From positions 1 through 64,000 of the forward strand of contig CAKSEH010000006.1 of assembly GCA_934446475.1 (NCBI GenBank): a stretch of 64,000 bases of DNA, written 5' to 3'. The translations under genes were made by a program, and so were the position numbers. The notes below the pieces were generated by a model. It made no database searches, was not told the DNA's origin, and saw nothing but the letters and a program-made list of their open reading frames with translations. Source of the stretch: an uncultured Eubacteriales bacterium. GTDB lineage: Bacteria; Bacillota; Clostridia; Oscillospirales; Acutalibacteraceae. Positions 43,122 through 53,134 of the stretch are shown here, in pieces; within the stretch, counting starts at the first letter, position 1, and every line of letters starts with the position of its first letter.

Positions 43122-43691
43122 TTACTGTTTTTTGAGTTTAGCTCTGATCCGTCTCAGCGAATTATCGACCGACTTTACCGAAACGCCGAGTTCCTCTGCT
43201 ATATCAGCATAAGGTTTACCCGAAAGAAATTCGGATAATACACGGCATTCCATATCCGAAAGTGAGGAAAAAACATTCCTTTTAAAGCTTTCATAACTTT
43301 CTTTTCCGATATATATTTCCTCGGGACTGTCTTCACCGTAAACGTCCGCTTCTTCAAGAGGAGCTATGAGCCTGCTCGGTATCCGTTTCCCCGCCGCTGC
43401 AGATTTCGACATTGCCGATATTGCCCTTGATATGCAAAGCGGCGCAAAGGTTGAAAACTTTGCTTTTGAGGAATCATAAGATTTAACTGCGGTAAATACC
43501 GCAAGGACTCCCTCCGCTATCATATCCTCTACATCGCAACCGCTTGCTTTAAATCCGTCGGCAGTCTTAATTATGTAAGGCATATACCTGTCTATCAAAG
43601 GCTGAAGGTTTTCATAATTGCCCGACGAAATTCCCTTTATAAGCTCATCATCCGACATTCTTTTGCTTTCTTCAACAAAATTATTGCTCAT
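43122..43691 (-). CDS. Sigma-70-family factor, SigH-like
   Basis: 189 aa. Region 2 (DVEDMIAEGVLAVFTAVKSYD, KAKFSTFAPLCISRAISAM) and region 4 (YADIAEELGVSVKSVDNSLRRIRAKLKK) are clear; region 3 is absent. The region-4 helix resembles sporulation sigma-H, but the protein is shorter than Bacillus SigH (about 218 aa), so another alternative sigma factor is possible. Monocistronic. Confidence 0.88.
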   Translation of the reverse strand: MSNNFVEESKRMSDDELIKGISSGNYENLQPLIDRYMPYIIKTADGFKASGCDVEDMIAEGVLAVFTAVKSYDSSKAKFSTFAPLCISRAISAMSKSAAAGKRIPSRLIAPLEEADVYGEDSPEEIYIGKESYESFKRNVFSSLSDMECRVLSEFLSGKPYADIAEELGVSVKSVDNSLRRIRAKLKKQ

Positions 43692-43821
43692 CTTAACCTT
43701 CTAATAGTTATCTTTCACAATTATTATTGTTATTTTACATCATAAAAGATTAAATGTCAAGGAAAAATGTGAAAATCGTGAATTGTAACAAAAGCGGACC
43801 CCGATATTTATATAATTATCA

Positions 43822-43850
43822 TTGACAATCGGGTAAAATAGTTATAATAT
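43822..43850 (+). promoter_or_regulatory. Promoter of the phosphohexomutase gene
   Basis: TTGACA at 43822-43827; TATAAT at 43843-43848 (15-nt spacing) or TAATAT at 43845-43850 (17-nt). Confidence 0.6.
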
Positions 43851-43894
43851 TATTGTATTGAATATTGAAGAACTTAAGTTACCGGAGGTTAATT

Positions 43895-45604
43895 ATGGTT
43901 AAAGAGAAATACGAATTGTGGCTTCAAAAAGCCGTTGGTGACCCGGATCTTATAGATGAGCTTAAATCTATAGAGAATAACGATGAACTTATAAACGATG
44001 CGTTTTATACCGATCTTCAGTTCGGAACCGCAGGTCTAAGAGGCATTATAGGCGCCGGAACAAACCGTATGAACATATACACCGTCGGGAAAGCGTCCCA
44101 AGGTCTTGCGGCATATGTAAATTCCGTAACGGAGCACGGAAGTATTGCCATAGCGTACGACAGCAGAATAAAGTCAACCGAATTTGCAAAAACGGCTGCC
44201 GGAGTTTTTGCGGCAAACGGAATAAAGGTTTATATCTACCGAGAGCTTATGCCCACCCCTATGCTTTCGTATGCCGTAAGAAATCTTAAGTGCGACGCAG
44301 GTATAGTTATAACCGCTTCTCACAATCCTGCCAAATATAACGGATATAAGGCTTACGGTCCCGACGGTTGCCAATTAGGACCCGATGCCGCAGATTATGT
44401 TCTTTCGATAATGAACAGCGTTGATATTTTCGAAGGCGTGAAATCGATGCCTTTTGAGGACGGTATTAAGTCGGGAGCTATAGAATATATAGGCGACGAC
44501 GTTATAGAAAGCTACCTTGACGAAGTTGAGAAAAGAAGAGTATCTACCGATATTGATCTTTCCGAACTTAAAGTTATATACACCCCTTTAAACGGAACGG
44601 GAAACAAGCCGGTCCGCAGTATATTAAAACGCATAGGCGTTAAAAATGTAACAGTCGTGCCCGAGCAGGAAATGCCGGATGGCAACTTTACCACAGCACC
44701 CTATCCGAACCCCGAAATAAGACAGGCTTTTGAGTGTGCGCTCAAGCTTGCAGATAATGTTAACCCCGATCTTATTCTGGCAACCGACCCCGATGCCGAC
44801 AGAGTGGGAATTGCAATAAAGGTCGATGATAATTACAGACTGTTTTCAGGCAACGAAGTGGGAGTTTTGCTGCTTAATTATATACTTTCACGCCGAAAAG
44901 CAAACGGCACTCTCCCTGAAAAGCCCTTTGCGGTCAAAACCATAGTTACAACCGAGCTTGTGTGCAGAATAGCAGAGAAATACGGTTGCGAGCTTGCAAA
45001 TGTTCTCACAGGTTTCAAATTTATAGGCGGAGAGATCTTAAAACTTGAAGAAAAAGGCGAAGAAGACAGATTCGTATTCGGATTTGAGGAAAGCTACGGG
45101 TATCTTGCAGGCGGCTATGTAAGAGACAAGGACGCAGTTGTGGCTTCTATGCTTATCTGTGAAATGACGGCTTATTATAAATCGCTCGGCAAGAGCCTTT
45201 TTAATGTTCTCGGCGATATATACAAAGAATACGGCTATTATCTGTGCACTCAGAAAAGCTTTACCTGCGAAGGTCAGAGCGGAATGCAGAAGATAGCAGA
45301 CACTATGGACAGATTGAGAAACGAGCCCATAACGGAGATCTGCGGTTCAAAGGTCGCCGTTTTCAAGGACTTTGAGAAATCGGTCTCTAAAGATATCAAG
45401 ACCGGTAAAACCGAAACCATAGACCTTCCTTCCTCAAATGTTCTCGGCTACTATTTAGCGGACTCAAGTTCGTTTATAGTGCGTCCTTCGGGCACAGAGC
45501 CTAAAATTAAGATTTATGTAACTGCCGTTGAAAAAAATCAGAAAGCGGCTGAAAAAAGACTTGAAGATCTTGTTGCGGCAGGTACCGAGCTTTTGGGATT
45601 TTAA
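43895..45604 (+). CDS. pgcA: Phosphoglucomutase/phosphohexomutase
   Basis: 569 aa from ATG 43895 (GGAGG at 43882). Alpha-D-phosphohexomutase: phospho-Ser in VITASHNPAKYNG, metal-binding DPDADRVGIA, sugar-binding FGFEESYGYL, phosphate-binding RPSGTEPKIKIY. The length and domain sequence match the Bacillus PgcA group. Interconverts glucose-1-P and glucose-6-P; supplies UDP-glucose for galE and envelope glycans. Confidence 0.94.
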   Translation: MVKEKYELWLQKAVGDPDLIDELKSIENNDELINDAFYTDLQFGTAGLRGIIGAGTNRMNIYTVGKASQGLAAYVNSVTEHGSIAIAYDSRIKSTEFAKTAAGVFAANGIKVYIYRELMPTPMLSYAVRNLKCDAGIVITASHNPAKYNGYKAYGPDGCQLGPDAADYVLSIMNSVDIFEGVKSMPFEDGIKSGAIEYIGDDVIESYLDEVEKRRVSTDIDLSELKVIYTPLNGTGNKPVRSILKRIGVKNVTVVPEQEMPDGNFTTAPYPNPEIRQAFECALKLADNVNPDLILATDPDADRVGIAIKVDDNYRLFSGNEVGVLLLNYILSRRKANGTLPEKPFAVKTIVTTELVCRIAEKYGCELANVLTGFKFIGGEILKLEEKGEEDRFVFGFEESYGYLAGGYVRDKDAVVASMLICEMTAYYKSLGKSLFNVLGDIYKEYGYYLCTQKSFTCEGQSGMQKIADTMDRLRNEPITEICGSKVAVFKDFEKSVSKDIKTGKTETIDLPSSNVLGYYLADSSSFIVRPSGTEPKIKIYVTAVEKNQKAAEKRLEDLVAAGTELLGF

Positions 45605-45616
45605 ACGGGATTTGAA

Positions 45617-45657
45617 AATTCTGCCCTGTATTCTTTTATGCGGGGCAGAATTATTTT
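45617..45657 (+). terminator. Terminator of the phosphohexomutase gene
   Basis: AATTCTGCCC/GGGGCAGAATT then ATTTT. Confidence 0.85.
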
Positions 45658-45692
45658 AGCAGGGCTGAGCCCGTCACCAAAATAAAAACGGA

Positions 45693-47426
45693 GTGATAGT
45701 TATTAAGCATCTTTTTAACAGCGCAGGTCATTACAAGAAAGAATGTATCTGCGGTCCTTTGTTTAAACTTTTAGAGGCATCGTTTGAACTTTGCGTGCCC
45801 CTTGTCATGAAAAGAATAATTGATATCGGAATTAAAAATTCCGACAGTAAATATATTCTCCTTATGGCGCTCCTGCTTGTCTTTTTGGGAGCCGCCGGTC
45901 TCACCTGCACAGTAGTTGCACAGTATTATTCCGCAAAAGCGGCGGTAGGGATAACAACAAGAATAAAGCATTCTCTTATGCTTAAAATTCAGGAGTTTTC
46001 ATATTCCGATATCGACAGTATAGGCACTGCCCGTCTCGTAACCGCAATGACGGGAGACGCAAATCAGGTTCAGTCGGGAATCAATCTTACATTGAGGCTT
46101 TTTATGAGATCTCCGTTCGTTGTATTCGGAGCAATGGTAATGGCATTCACGGTTGACGCAAAAAGCGCCGTTGTTTTTGCCGTTATTATCCCGATTCTTG
46201 CGGCAGTTGTCTTTGCGGTTATGCTCACCTGTATTCCGCTTTACAAAAAAGTTCAGTTAAAACTTGAAAAGGTTCTTGAGCTTACAAAAGAAAACCTGAG
46301 CGGCGTAAGAGTTATAAGAGCTTTTTGCAGGGAAAAAGAGGAAATACGCAGCTTTAACCTTGCTTCGGACAAGCTTATAAAAAATCAACTCAAAGTAGGC
46401 AGGATATCTGCTCTGCTCAATCCTGTTACCTTTATAATTATAAATCTCGCAACCATAGTTCTTGTTAAGATAGGCGCAGGCAGAGTCTTCGGCGGCGATA
46501 TTTCACAGGGTGCGGTAGTATCTCTCTATAACTATATGCTCCTTATACTTACCGAGCTTATAAAACTTGCAAATCTTATTATAACAATGACAAAATCGGC
46601 TGCCTGTGAAAATCGGATAGAAAGCATTCTTGATATGGAAACAGAGTCCGAAAACAATGGCGGCGCAGAAAATCCCGATATAAGAGGAGATATTGAATTT
46701 AAAGATGTAAACCTTAAATACAGGTCTTCCTCTCAAAACTCTCTTACCGATATAAGCTTTTGCATAAAGGGCGGTTCGACCGTCGGTATAATAGGCGGAA
46801 CCGGTTCGGGAAAGACTTCTCTTATAAACCTGATACCCGCCTTTTACAAAACAACCGGCGGCAGCATAAGCATAAGCGGTACGGATATTAAGAATATACC
46901 CTCAAAATACCTCAGAAAGCATATCGGCGTTGTTCCGCAAAAAGCGCTTTTATTTACCGGAACGATTAAAGAAAATCTGCTTTGGGGAAATGAAAATGCG
47001 AGTGACGCTGACATTGACGAAGCAGTTAGGGCTTCACAGTCCTACGATATAATAGCTTCAAAATCCAAGGGACTTGACGAACCCGTAGAGCAGGACGGAA
47101 GGAATTTTTCAGGCGGTCAGCGCCAGCGGCTTACAATAGCCAGAGCACTTGTGAAACGCCCCGATATACTTATACTTGACGATTCTACAAGCGCACTCGA
47201 CCTTGCGACCGACGCTGCACTCAGGTCTGCACTCAAGCACCTGACATATAAGCCCACCGTATTCATAGTTTCCCAGCGAACAGCTTCTATTAAGAACTGC
47301 GACCTTATCGTAGTTCTTGACGACGGAAAGGCAGTCGGCACGGGAACGCACGAACAGTTGCTTGAAAGCTGTGAAATATACAGGGAAATTCATATGTCAC
47401 AGTTTAAGGAGGAAGAAACCTTATGA
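45693..47426 (+). CDS. ABC exporter half-transporter, degenerate-site subunit
   Basis: 577 aa if started at GTG 45693. Relatives begin with IKHLF, and the codon just before that is GTT (45699), five nt after CGGAG, so the true start is unclear. Six membrane helices (~15-290), then an ATPase with Walker A GGTGSGKTSLIN, signature NFSGGQRQRL and Walker B ILILDDSTSALD. The residue after Walker B is Asp, not Glu, as in the inactive site of heterodimeric exporters. It overlaps the next gene by 4 nt. Confidence 0.9.
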   Translation: MIVIKHLFNSAGHYKKECICGPLFKLLEASFELCVPLVMKRIIDIGIKNSDSKYILLMALLLVFLGAAGLTCTVVAQYYSAKAAVGITTRIKHSLMLKIQEFSYSDIDSIGTARLVTAMTGDANQVQSGINLTLRLFMRSPFVVFGAMVMAFTVDAKSAVVFAVIIPILAAVVFAVMLTCIPLYKKVQLKLEKVLELTKENLSGVRVIRAFCREKEEIRSFNLASDKLIKNQLKVGRISALLNPVTFIIINLATIVLVKIGAGRVFGGDISQGAVVSLYNYMLLILTELIKLANLIITMTKSAACENRIESILDMETESENNGGAENPDIRGDIEFKDVNLKYRSSSQNSLTDISFCIKGGSTVGIIGGTGSGKTSLINLIPAFYKTTGGSISISGTDIKNIPSKYLRKHIGVVPQKALLFTGTIKENLLWGNENASDADIDEAVRASQSYDIIASKSKGLDEPVEQDGRNFSGGQRQRLTIARALVKRPDILILDDSTSALDLATDAALRSALKHLTYKPTVFIVSQRTASIKNCDLIVVLDDGKAVGTGTHEQLLESCEIYREIHMSQFKEEETL

Positions 47427-49168
47427 AAAAGAAATCGGTTTTAAAACAAGCTGTTTCCTATCTTAAGCCTTACACTTTGCATACGGTTGCTTCTCTCGTT
47501 TTGTCAGTGATTTACGTCGGACTGTCGCTTTATGTGCCTATACTCATAGGCCGTGCCATAGATTGCATAGTGAAAAAAGGCGATGTTAACTTTACAAAGC
47601 TTGCGTCTTACCTGGCAACCGCTGTAGTCTGCATAGGTGCCGCAGCGCTTGTTCAGTGGGTCATAAGCGTTATTAACAACCGGATAACCTTTAAGGTGGT
47701 ATCCGATATCAGAGAGGATGCATTTTCAAAGCTCCAAAATCTGCCTCTTGCATACCTTGACGCAAAACCGTCGGGCGATACCGTGAGCCGTATTATTGCC
47801 GATGTTGATACCTTTGCAGACGGTCTTTTAATGGGATTTTCCCAGTTTTTTACCGGTATTATGACAATAATAGGCACTCTTATCTTTATGTTTATGCTTA
47901 ATTTCTGGACGGCGCTTGCGGTTGTTGTTATAACTCCCCTTTCTCTGTTTACCGCAAGGTTCGTTTCAAAGCATACCTACGATATGTTCAGAGAACAGGC
48001 AAAACTCAGAGCGGATCAAACCTCAGTCATAGACGAAACGGTAAACGGGCAAAAAATCGTCAAGGCGTTTTTGCAGGAAGAAAAAGTTATGGAAAAATAT
48101 GACGGTATTTCGGACTCGCTTGCAAAAGCATCCGTTAAAGCCACTTTCTTTTCTTCCCTTGTAAATCCTACTACAAGATTTATAAACAGCCTTGTTTATG
48201 CCGCAGCCGGAACCTTCGGTGCGCTTTCGGTAATAGGGGTTATAGGCGGAGGAGCGATGACTGTCGGCACGCTTTCAAGCTTTTTAAGCTATGCAAATCA
48301 ATACACAAAGCCTTTTAATGAAATCTCCGGTGTTATAACCGAACTTCAAAACGCAATTGCCTGTGCCGCCCATATTTTTGAGCTTATAAACGAAAAAACC
48401 GAAACCGAGGACGGCAATCTCAGCCTTAAAACGGCAAAAGGCGACATAAAACTCTGTGATGTTTCATTCTCATACACTCCTGAAAGAAAGCTTATAGAAA
48501 ACCTTAATCTTTCTGTTGCATCGGGTCAGAGAATAGCAATAGTAGGCCCTACAGGCTGCGGAAAAACAACGCTCATCAATTTGCTTATGCGTTTTTACGA
48601 TGTAAACAGCGGGAAAATAACGGTTGACGGCAAAGATATCAGGGATATTCCCCGTCACGACCTGCGCCGAAATTACGGAATGGTCTTACAGGAAACCTGG
48701 CTTAAGTCGGGAACTGTTAAGGAAAATATTGCCTTTTCAAAGCCTGACGCTACCGACGAGGAAATAGTTGCGGCGGCAAAAGCCGCTCACGCTCACGGAT
48801 TTATAAAAAGACTTCCGAACGGTTACGATACTTTTATAAAATCGTCGGACGGTCAGCTTTCCCAGGGACAACGCCAACTTCTCTGTATAGCGAGGACTAT
48901 GCTTGCGCTCCCGCCGATGCTCATTTTGGATGAAGCCACTTCGTCGATAGACACAAGAACGGAGCTTAAAATTCAGAAAGCATTTGCAAAAATGATGCAG
49001 GGGAGGACAAGCTTTATCGTGGCTCACAGGCTTTCAACGATAAAGGACGCCGATATAATAATAGTCATGAAAGACGGACACATTATAGAAACCGGAAATC
49101 ACAGTTCTCTGCTTAAAAAGGACGGATTTTACGCAAAACTTTATAACAGTCAGTTTGCAAACATCTGA
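47423..49168 (+). CDS. ABC exporter half-transporter, active-site subunit
   Basis: 581 aa. Six membrane helices then ATPase with Walker A GPTGCGKTTLIN, signature LSQGQRQLL and Walker B LILDEATSSID with catalytic Glu. AAGGAGG before ATG. Pairs with the preceding subunit in a BmrCD/TM287-288-type heterodimer. Substrate unknown; drug or lipid export is typical. Confidence 0.92.
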   Translation: MKKKSVLKQAVSYLKPYTLHTVASLVLSVIYVGLSLYVPILIGRAIDCIVKKGDVNFTKLASYLATAVVCIGAAALVQWVISVINNRITFKVVSDIREDAFSKLQNLPLAYLDAKPSGDTVSRIIADVDTFADGLLMGFSQFFTGIMTIIGTLIFMFMLNFWTALAVVVITPLSLFTARFVSKHTYDMFREQAKLRADQTSVIDETVNGQKIVKAFLQEEKVMEKYDGISDSLAKASVKATFFSSLVNPTTRFINSLVYAAAGTFGALSVIGVIGGGAMTVGTLSSFLSYANQYTKPFNEISGVITELQNAIACAAHIFELINEKTETEDGNLSLKTAKGDIKLCDVSFSYTPERKLIENLNLSVASGQRIAIVGPTGCGKTTLINLLMRFYDVNSGKITVDGKDIRDIPRHDLRRNYGMVLQETWLKSGTVKENIAFSKPDATDEEIVAAAKAAHAHGFIKRLPNGYDTFIKSSDGQLSQGQRQLLCIARTMLALPPMLILDEATSSIDTRTELKIQKAFAKMMQGRTSFIVAHRLSTIKDADIIIVMKDGHIIETGNHSSLLKKDGFYAKLYNSQFANI

Positions 49169-49175
49169 AAATATA

Positions 49176-49215
49176 AAAACTGCTTCCCGAAAGCTGAAAT
49201 TCGGGAAGCAGTTTT
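49176..49215. terminator. Bidirectional terminator after the ABC pair
   Basis: 15-bp AAAACTGCTTCCCGA/TCGGGAAGCAGTTTT. Confidence 0.9.
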
Positions 49216-49258
49216 AGTTTTGTGTTCAGTCCGCAGACAATCAAAGCTCGGTTTTGTT

Positions 49259-50086
49259 TCAACTGTTTTGACAGGGAACTACGGCCTTTGCATAAAACCC
49301 TTGATTTAAAATAGTCTTTTCCGCTTCAAAGGCAGAATTAAAGTCCTCAAAAATACCGAAAACACAAGGCCCGCTGCCTGAAAGGCAAGAAGCAAGCGCT
49401 CCGGTATTAGTTAAAATATCTTTCATTTTCTTTGTATCTGCACAAGTCTCAAAATCATTTGAAAGCGACTCTGCAACAAGTCTGATATCATTGCTTTTAA
49501 GAGCACTCAACATTTTATCGGTGTTTCCTTTTACGGGAGGAAATAAATCTATTTTTTCATACATATCTTTTGTTGATGCCTTAAAGCCGTCCCTCACTAT
49601 AACAAATGCGCCGCTTTTAAGCAAAGGGACATCATTTACTATATCCCCTGTTCCCATAACTCTTTTTGTTCCGCCGAAAACGAAAAACGGAACATCAGAG
49701 CCTACCTTAAAGCCTATTTGGGCAAGCTCTTTTAAGCCATATCCGGTTTTATAAACCGCATTAAGAGCCCTTAAAACGCCTGCGGCATCGGAACTTCCGC
49801 CGCCGAGTCCTGCGGGATAAGGTATATTTTTTTCTATGTAAATATCCGCTCCGCCGCCGATCTTTGCGTATTTAAAAAATTCAACAGCGGCAGCATATGT
49901 TATGTTCTTTTCACCCGAAAGTTTACCGTCCGAACAAGAAACGGAAATTCTATCCGAGCGTTCAACGGCTATTTTATCGAAAAGATTTACGGTTTGCATA
50001 ACGGAATCAATTGTATGATAACCGTTCGGAAGTCTGCCCCCCACATCAAGCGTGAGATTTATCTTTGCGCTGCAAAGTATATCCAT
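49259..50086 (-). CDS. ispE: 4-diphosphocytidyl-2-C-methyl-D-erythritol kinase
   Basis: 275 aa. GHMP kinase: SAKINLTLDVGGRLPNGYH at the start, ATP loop PYPAGLGGGSSDAAGVLRAL, C-terminal LSGSGPCVFGIF. Fourth step of the MEP isoprenoid pathway. Five nt downstream of a VanZ-like gene. Confidence 0.95.
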   Translation of the reverse strand: MDILCSAKINLTLDVGGRLPNGYHTIDSVMQTVNLFDKIAVERSDRISVSCSDGKLSGEKNITYAAAVEFFKYAKIGGGADIYIEKNIPYPAGLGGGSSDAAGVLRALNAVYKTGYGLKELAQIGFKVGSDVPFFVFGGTKRVMGTGDIVNDVPLLKSGAFVIVRDGFKASTKDMYEKIDLFPPVKGNTDKMLSALKSNDIRLVAESLSNDFETCADTKKMKDILTNTGALASCLSGSGPCVFGIFEDFNSAFEAEKTILNQGFYAKAVVPCQNS

Positions 50087-50091
50087 ACCCT

Positions 50092-50790
50092 TTAAAATTC
50101 CCCCAGCGTTAAAATATTTACCGCTTTTTTCGCAAATTTTGTTTTCATAAGTGCATAAAACAACGCCGCACCCGAAACATTAAGTATAAAATCATCTATA
50201 TCTGCGGAGCCTGCCAGCAACAGAAGCTGTAAAAGTTCAACAGTAACGACTGCCGCAGAGGTTATCAAAATGCTCTTTGCAAAATTGTTGATGCTTTTAA
50301 AGCAAAGCGGCAAAAAGAATGGCATCGGCATAAAAACGAGAAAATTCCCCAGTATGTTCTCGGCTGCCGCAAAAAATCCCACATTACCCTCTTTAAAGCC
50401 CTTTATAAAAAGAGTAACCGTTTTAAACGGAACAAAATTCGTGTTTAATGCAACATAATCAAGTCTCTGCTCTTTTGACAGAGAAAATATTACCGAAATA
50501 TTTCTTCCGAAATCTCCGTTTATGAGCGTTGAATCTATTATCATAAGAATATAAAGAACAAACAGCCAACGAACGCATTTGTGCATTTGCCTGTGTTTAT
50601 CCTTAAAATCCGCAGCGCATCCTAAAACGCCTGCAAAATATGTAACCGCAAGCACGAATACAGCTGCAAAAAATCTTACGATATGATTTATATTAAGACC
50701 GACAAATCCGCTTAAAAACAGCGCCGATGCTGCAGCCAACCCTAAAACATAAAGAGAAGCGGAGGAAAACTTTAAAGTTTTATAAGACAA
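50092..50790 (-). CDS. VanZ-like membrane protein
   Basis: 232 aa with five to six hydrophobic segments. NTNFVPFKTVTLFI, ILGNFLVFMPMPFFLPL and VVTVELLQLLLLAGSADIDDFILNVSGAALFYAL are the VanZ-family blocks. The role in glycopeptide tolerance is known only for some members; here unknown. Confidence 0.88.
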   Translation of the reverse strand: MSYKTLKFSSASLYVLGLAAASALFLSGFVGLNINHIVRFFAAVFVLAVTYFAGVLGCAADFKDKHRQMHKCVRWLFVLYILMIIDSTLINGDFGRNISVIFSLSKEQRLDYVALNTNFVPFKTVTLFIKGFKEGNVGFFAAAENILGNFLVFMPMPFFLPLCFKSINNFAKSILITSAAVVTVELLQLLLLAGSADIDDFILNVSGAALFYALMKTKFAKKAVNILTLGEF

Positions 50791-50869
50791 ATAATCACCG
50801 CCGAATCATCAGTGAAAAAACACTGCAGATATAATTCTAACGGTGATACGACATAAAGTCAAGATATAT

Positions 50870-51874
50870 TTAGTTTTTAACGCCGTGGTGATATCCGTAA
50901 GATTCGGGAGTCAGTGCCTCAAAATGAAAACCCATCTCAGTAAGACCGTCCATAATTCCCGGGAGAGCTGCGGCTGTTGTCGTTTTGGCGGCATTATCGT
51001 GCATCAAAACACAAATACTGTTTTTATTCCTTGCTCCCGAAAGAACATTATTTATTATTACAGCCGCCGGAACGGTATTTGAATTGGCATCTCCCGAGCT
51101 TACATTCCAATCAAAATACCTGTATCCCATTTGCGGCATTCTTGAAGTAAGGTCGCTCATTATTCCTCTGCAGTGCTTTATGCTTACACTGTTGCTTGAA
51201 CCGCCGGGAAATCTTATAATATTACTGCGAACTCCCGTAATGTTATACACAGTATCGGATATTCGGTTTAGGTCATTTAAATAATCGTCAACACTGTTAT
51301 ATATGTTATAATTATGGGAAAAAGTATGAAGTCCGACAGTATGCCCCGCTTCATAGATATTTTTGATATACCTTGTATCCCCGTTACCGGTCACAAAAAA
51401 CGTTGCTTTGGCATTGCGTTCTTTCAGTATTTCAAGTATTTTCAGTGTGTTTGCGGAGGGACCGTCATCAAAAGTGAGAAAGCAGGTTCCCTTCGCCACG
51501 GGAGAATTATTTACAGTTCCTGCGCTTGCAGATGTTTCTTTTTTCAAAGCGGCTTTGGCGGCTTTTTCATCCGCCATTTCAGACACCTGTTTTTTTAGGC
51601 TTTCGTTTTCCTTAATCAAGGCATCCTTTTCGTTTTTAAGTTTGCCGTTCTCGCTTTCGAGTAAATTTTTCTCACTTTGAATCTCGGATGTTTTATCACT
51701 TGCCGATTTCATCTTTAAACTGAAGTTTTTTTCAGCCGCAGCACTACTTTCTTTCAGATTAAGAGCCCACAGCGATACAGCCGCCAAGGCAATCACAAGA
51801 ACCGCAATAACCGAAATCATTATTATGCTCCGCCTGTTAGTTACAGAACCTTTTCTGCCTTCTGACTTGTTCAT
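50870..51874 (-). CDS. Membrane-anchored polysaccharide deacetylase
   Basis: 334 aa from ATG 51874 (AAGGTGA upstream). Short cytoplasmic tail, transmembrane helix (~18-40), coiled coil (~50-95), then a NodB domain: TFDDGPSANT catalytic and metal Asp, HTFSH metal histidines, RFPGGSSN. Removes acetyl groups from cell-wall glycan; peptidoglycan is likely because of the anchoring. The last motif histidine may lie in CVLMHDN. Confidence 0.92.
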   Translation of the reverse strand: MNKSEGRKGSVTNRRSIIMISVIAVLVIALAAVSLWALNLKESSAAAEKNFSLKMKSASDKTSEIQSEKNLLESENGKLKNEKDALIKENESLKKQVSEMADEKAAKAALKKETSASAGTVNNSPVAKGTCFLTFDDGPSANTLKILEILKERNAKATFFVTGNGDTRYIKNIYEAGHTVGLHTFSHNYNIYNSVDDYLNDLNRISDTVYNITGVRSNIIRFPGGSSNSVSIKHCRGIMSDLTSRMPQMGYRYFDWNVSSGDANSNTVPAAVIINNVLSGARNKNSICVLMHDNAAKTTTAAALPGIMDGLTEMGFHFEALTPESYGYHHGVKN

Positions 51875-51918
51875 CGAGTCACCTTCTTCCAACATTGTAA
51901 CTTACTGCTTACAATCAC

Positions 51919-51947
51919 AGTATAGTATTTCACGCAAAAATATACAA
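51919..51947 (-). promoter_or_regulatory. Candidate promoter of the deacetylase gene
   Basis: TTGTAT (complement of 51942-51947), 17-nt spacer, TATACT (complement of 51919-51924). Confidence 0.5.
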
Positions 51948-52010
51948 CAAAAATTTAAATTACAAATTATTACAAATTTTGCCACAGAGCCGCATCTTTA
52001 ATATTTTCAG

Positions 52011-52039
52011 TTGATTTTGAGGAAATTTAATGATATAAT
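52011..52039 (+). promoter_or_regulatory. Promoter of the second degV gene
   Basis: TTGATT, 17-nt spacer, TATAAT at 52034-52039; 37 nt before the TTG start. Confidence 0.7.
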
Positions 52040-52076
52040 GCCTAAGGCAATCGATAATAAATTCGGAGGGATAACT

Positions 52077-52937
52077 TTGAATAACGATATAATTATTTCA
52101 AGTGACAGTACAACCGATTTAAGCCCTGAGCTTAAAGAACGCTATCAAATCAGAACAATACCGCTCGGCATAACTTTAGGCGGGGAAACTTATCGTGACG
52201 GAATTGATATAACTCCCGATGAGATATATGCAAATCACGACAAAACGGGAGAGCTTCCGAAAACGACCGCAACGAACGTCGGTGAATGTGCAGATTATTT
52301 TGCCGAACTCACAAAAGACGGAAAGTCGGTTATCCACTTTACAATAAGCAGCGATATGTCTTCAACATACAGCAATGCCTGCATAGCCGCAAATGACTAT
52401 GATAACGTTTATGTTATTGACTCAAGAAATCTTTCCACAGGAGGAGGATTACTTGTTTTGGCAGCAGCGGAAATGGCATACAGCGGTATGAGAGCCTCCG
52501 AAATTGCGCAAAAATGCAAAGAGCTTACAGGCTATGTTGACGCCTCTTTTGTTATAGACAGTCTCGAATACCTCTATAAAGGCGGCAGATGTTCCGCTCT
52601 TTCAATGTTAGGTGCCAATCTTCTTAAGCTCAAACCCTGCATAGAGGTTCGTAACGGAGTTATGGGCGTAGGCAAAAAATACAGAGGAAAATATAAAGAA
52701 GTACTGTTACAGTATGTTGACGAAATACTTTCAAATCCGGATGATATCGTCGGAAACCACGCCTTTATAACGCACGCAGGCTGCAGCGACGATGTCGTAG
52801 ATGCAGTTCTTGAAGGGGTCAAGAGCCACGGTATTTTTAAGGAAGTATTTGTTACGAGGGCAGGCTGCACCGTTTCTTCACATTGCGGAGCAAACACTCT
52901 CGGAGTTCTCTTCATAAGAAAAACACCGGTTAAATAA
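52077..52937 (+). CDS. DegV-family fatty-acid-binding protein, second copy
   Basis: 286 aa from TTG 52077; GGAGGG six nt upstream decides it, because the in-frame upstream codons overlap the promoter. IISSDSTTDLSPE, LPKTTATNVGECADYF, HFTISSDMSSTYSN, DSLEYLYKGGRCS and CTVSSHCGANTLGVLF are DegV/FakB signatures. Distinct from the copy at 29407, so two lipid-binding specificities are likely. Confidence 0.9.
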   Translation: MNNDIIISSDSTTDLSPELKERYQIRTIPLGITLGGETYRDGIDITPDEIYANHDKTGELPKTTATNVGECADYFAELTKDGKSVIHFTISSDMSSTYSNACIAANDYDNVYVIDSRNLSTGGGLLVLAAAEMAYSGMRASEIAQKCKELTGYVDASFVIDSLEYLYKGGRCSALSMLGANLLKLKPCIEVRNGVMGVGKKYRGKYKEVLLQYVDEILSNPDDIVGNHAFITHAGCSDDVVDAVLEGVKSHGIFKEVFVTRAGCTVSSHCGANTLGVLFIRKTPVK

Positions 52938-52959
52938 TTTGTTTGAAAATTTCTGATTT

Positions 52960-52997
52960 ACGGCAGTACAGCGAACGAATACTGTACTGCCGTTTTT
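52960..52997 (+). terminator. Terminator of the second degV gene
   Basis: 12-bp ACGGCAGTACAG/CTGTACTGCCGT then TTTT. Confidence 0.88.
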
Positions 52998-53067
52998 CAT
53001 ATTTTAGCTTTATGTGACTTATTAAAACACGCAGAGCCGTTTTCCGAGTATAGTTTTAAAAGTTCAT

Positions 53068-53095
53068 TGACAGGCAGGAATACCTATGATAGTAT
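53068..53095 (+). promoter_or_regulatory. Promoter of the lone ABC exporter
   Basis: TTGACA, 16-nt spacer, TAGTAT; 39 nt before the start codon. Confidence 0.5.
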
Positions 53096-53134
53096 TTCCG
53101 GTGAAAGGATATTTATTAAAGAGGTGTGAAAGCA

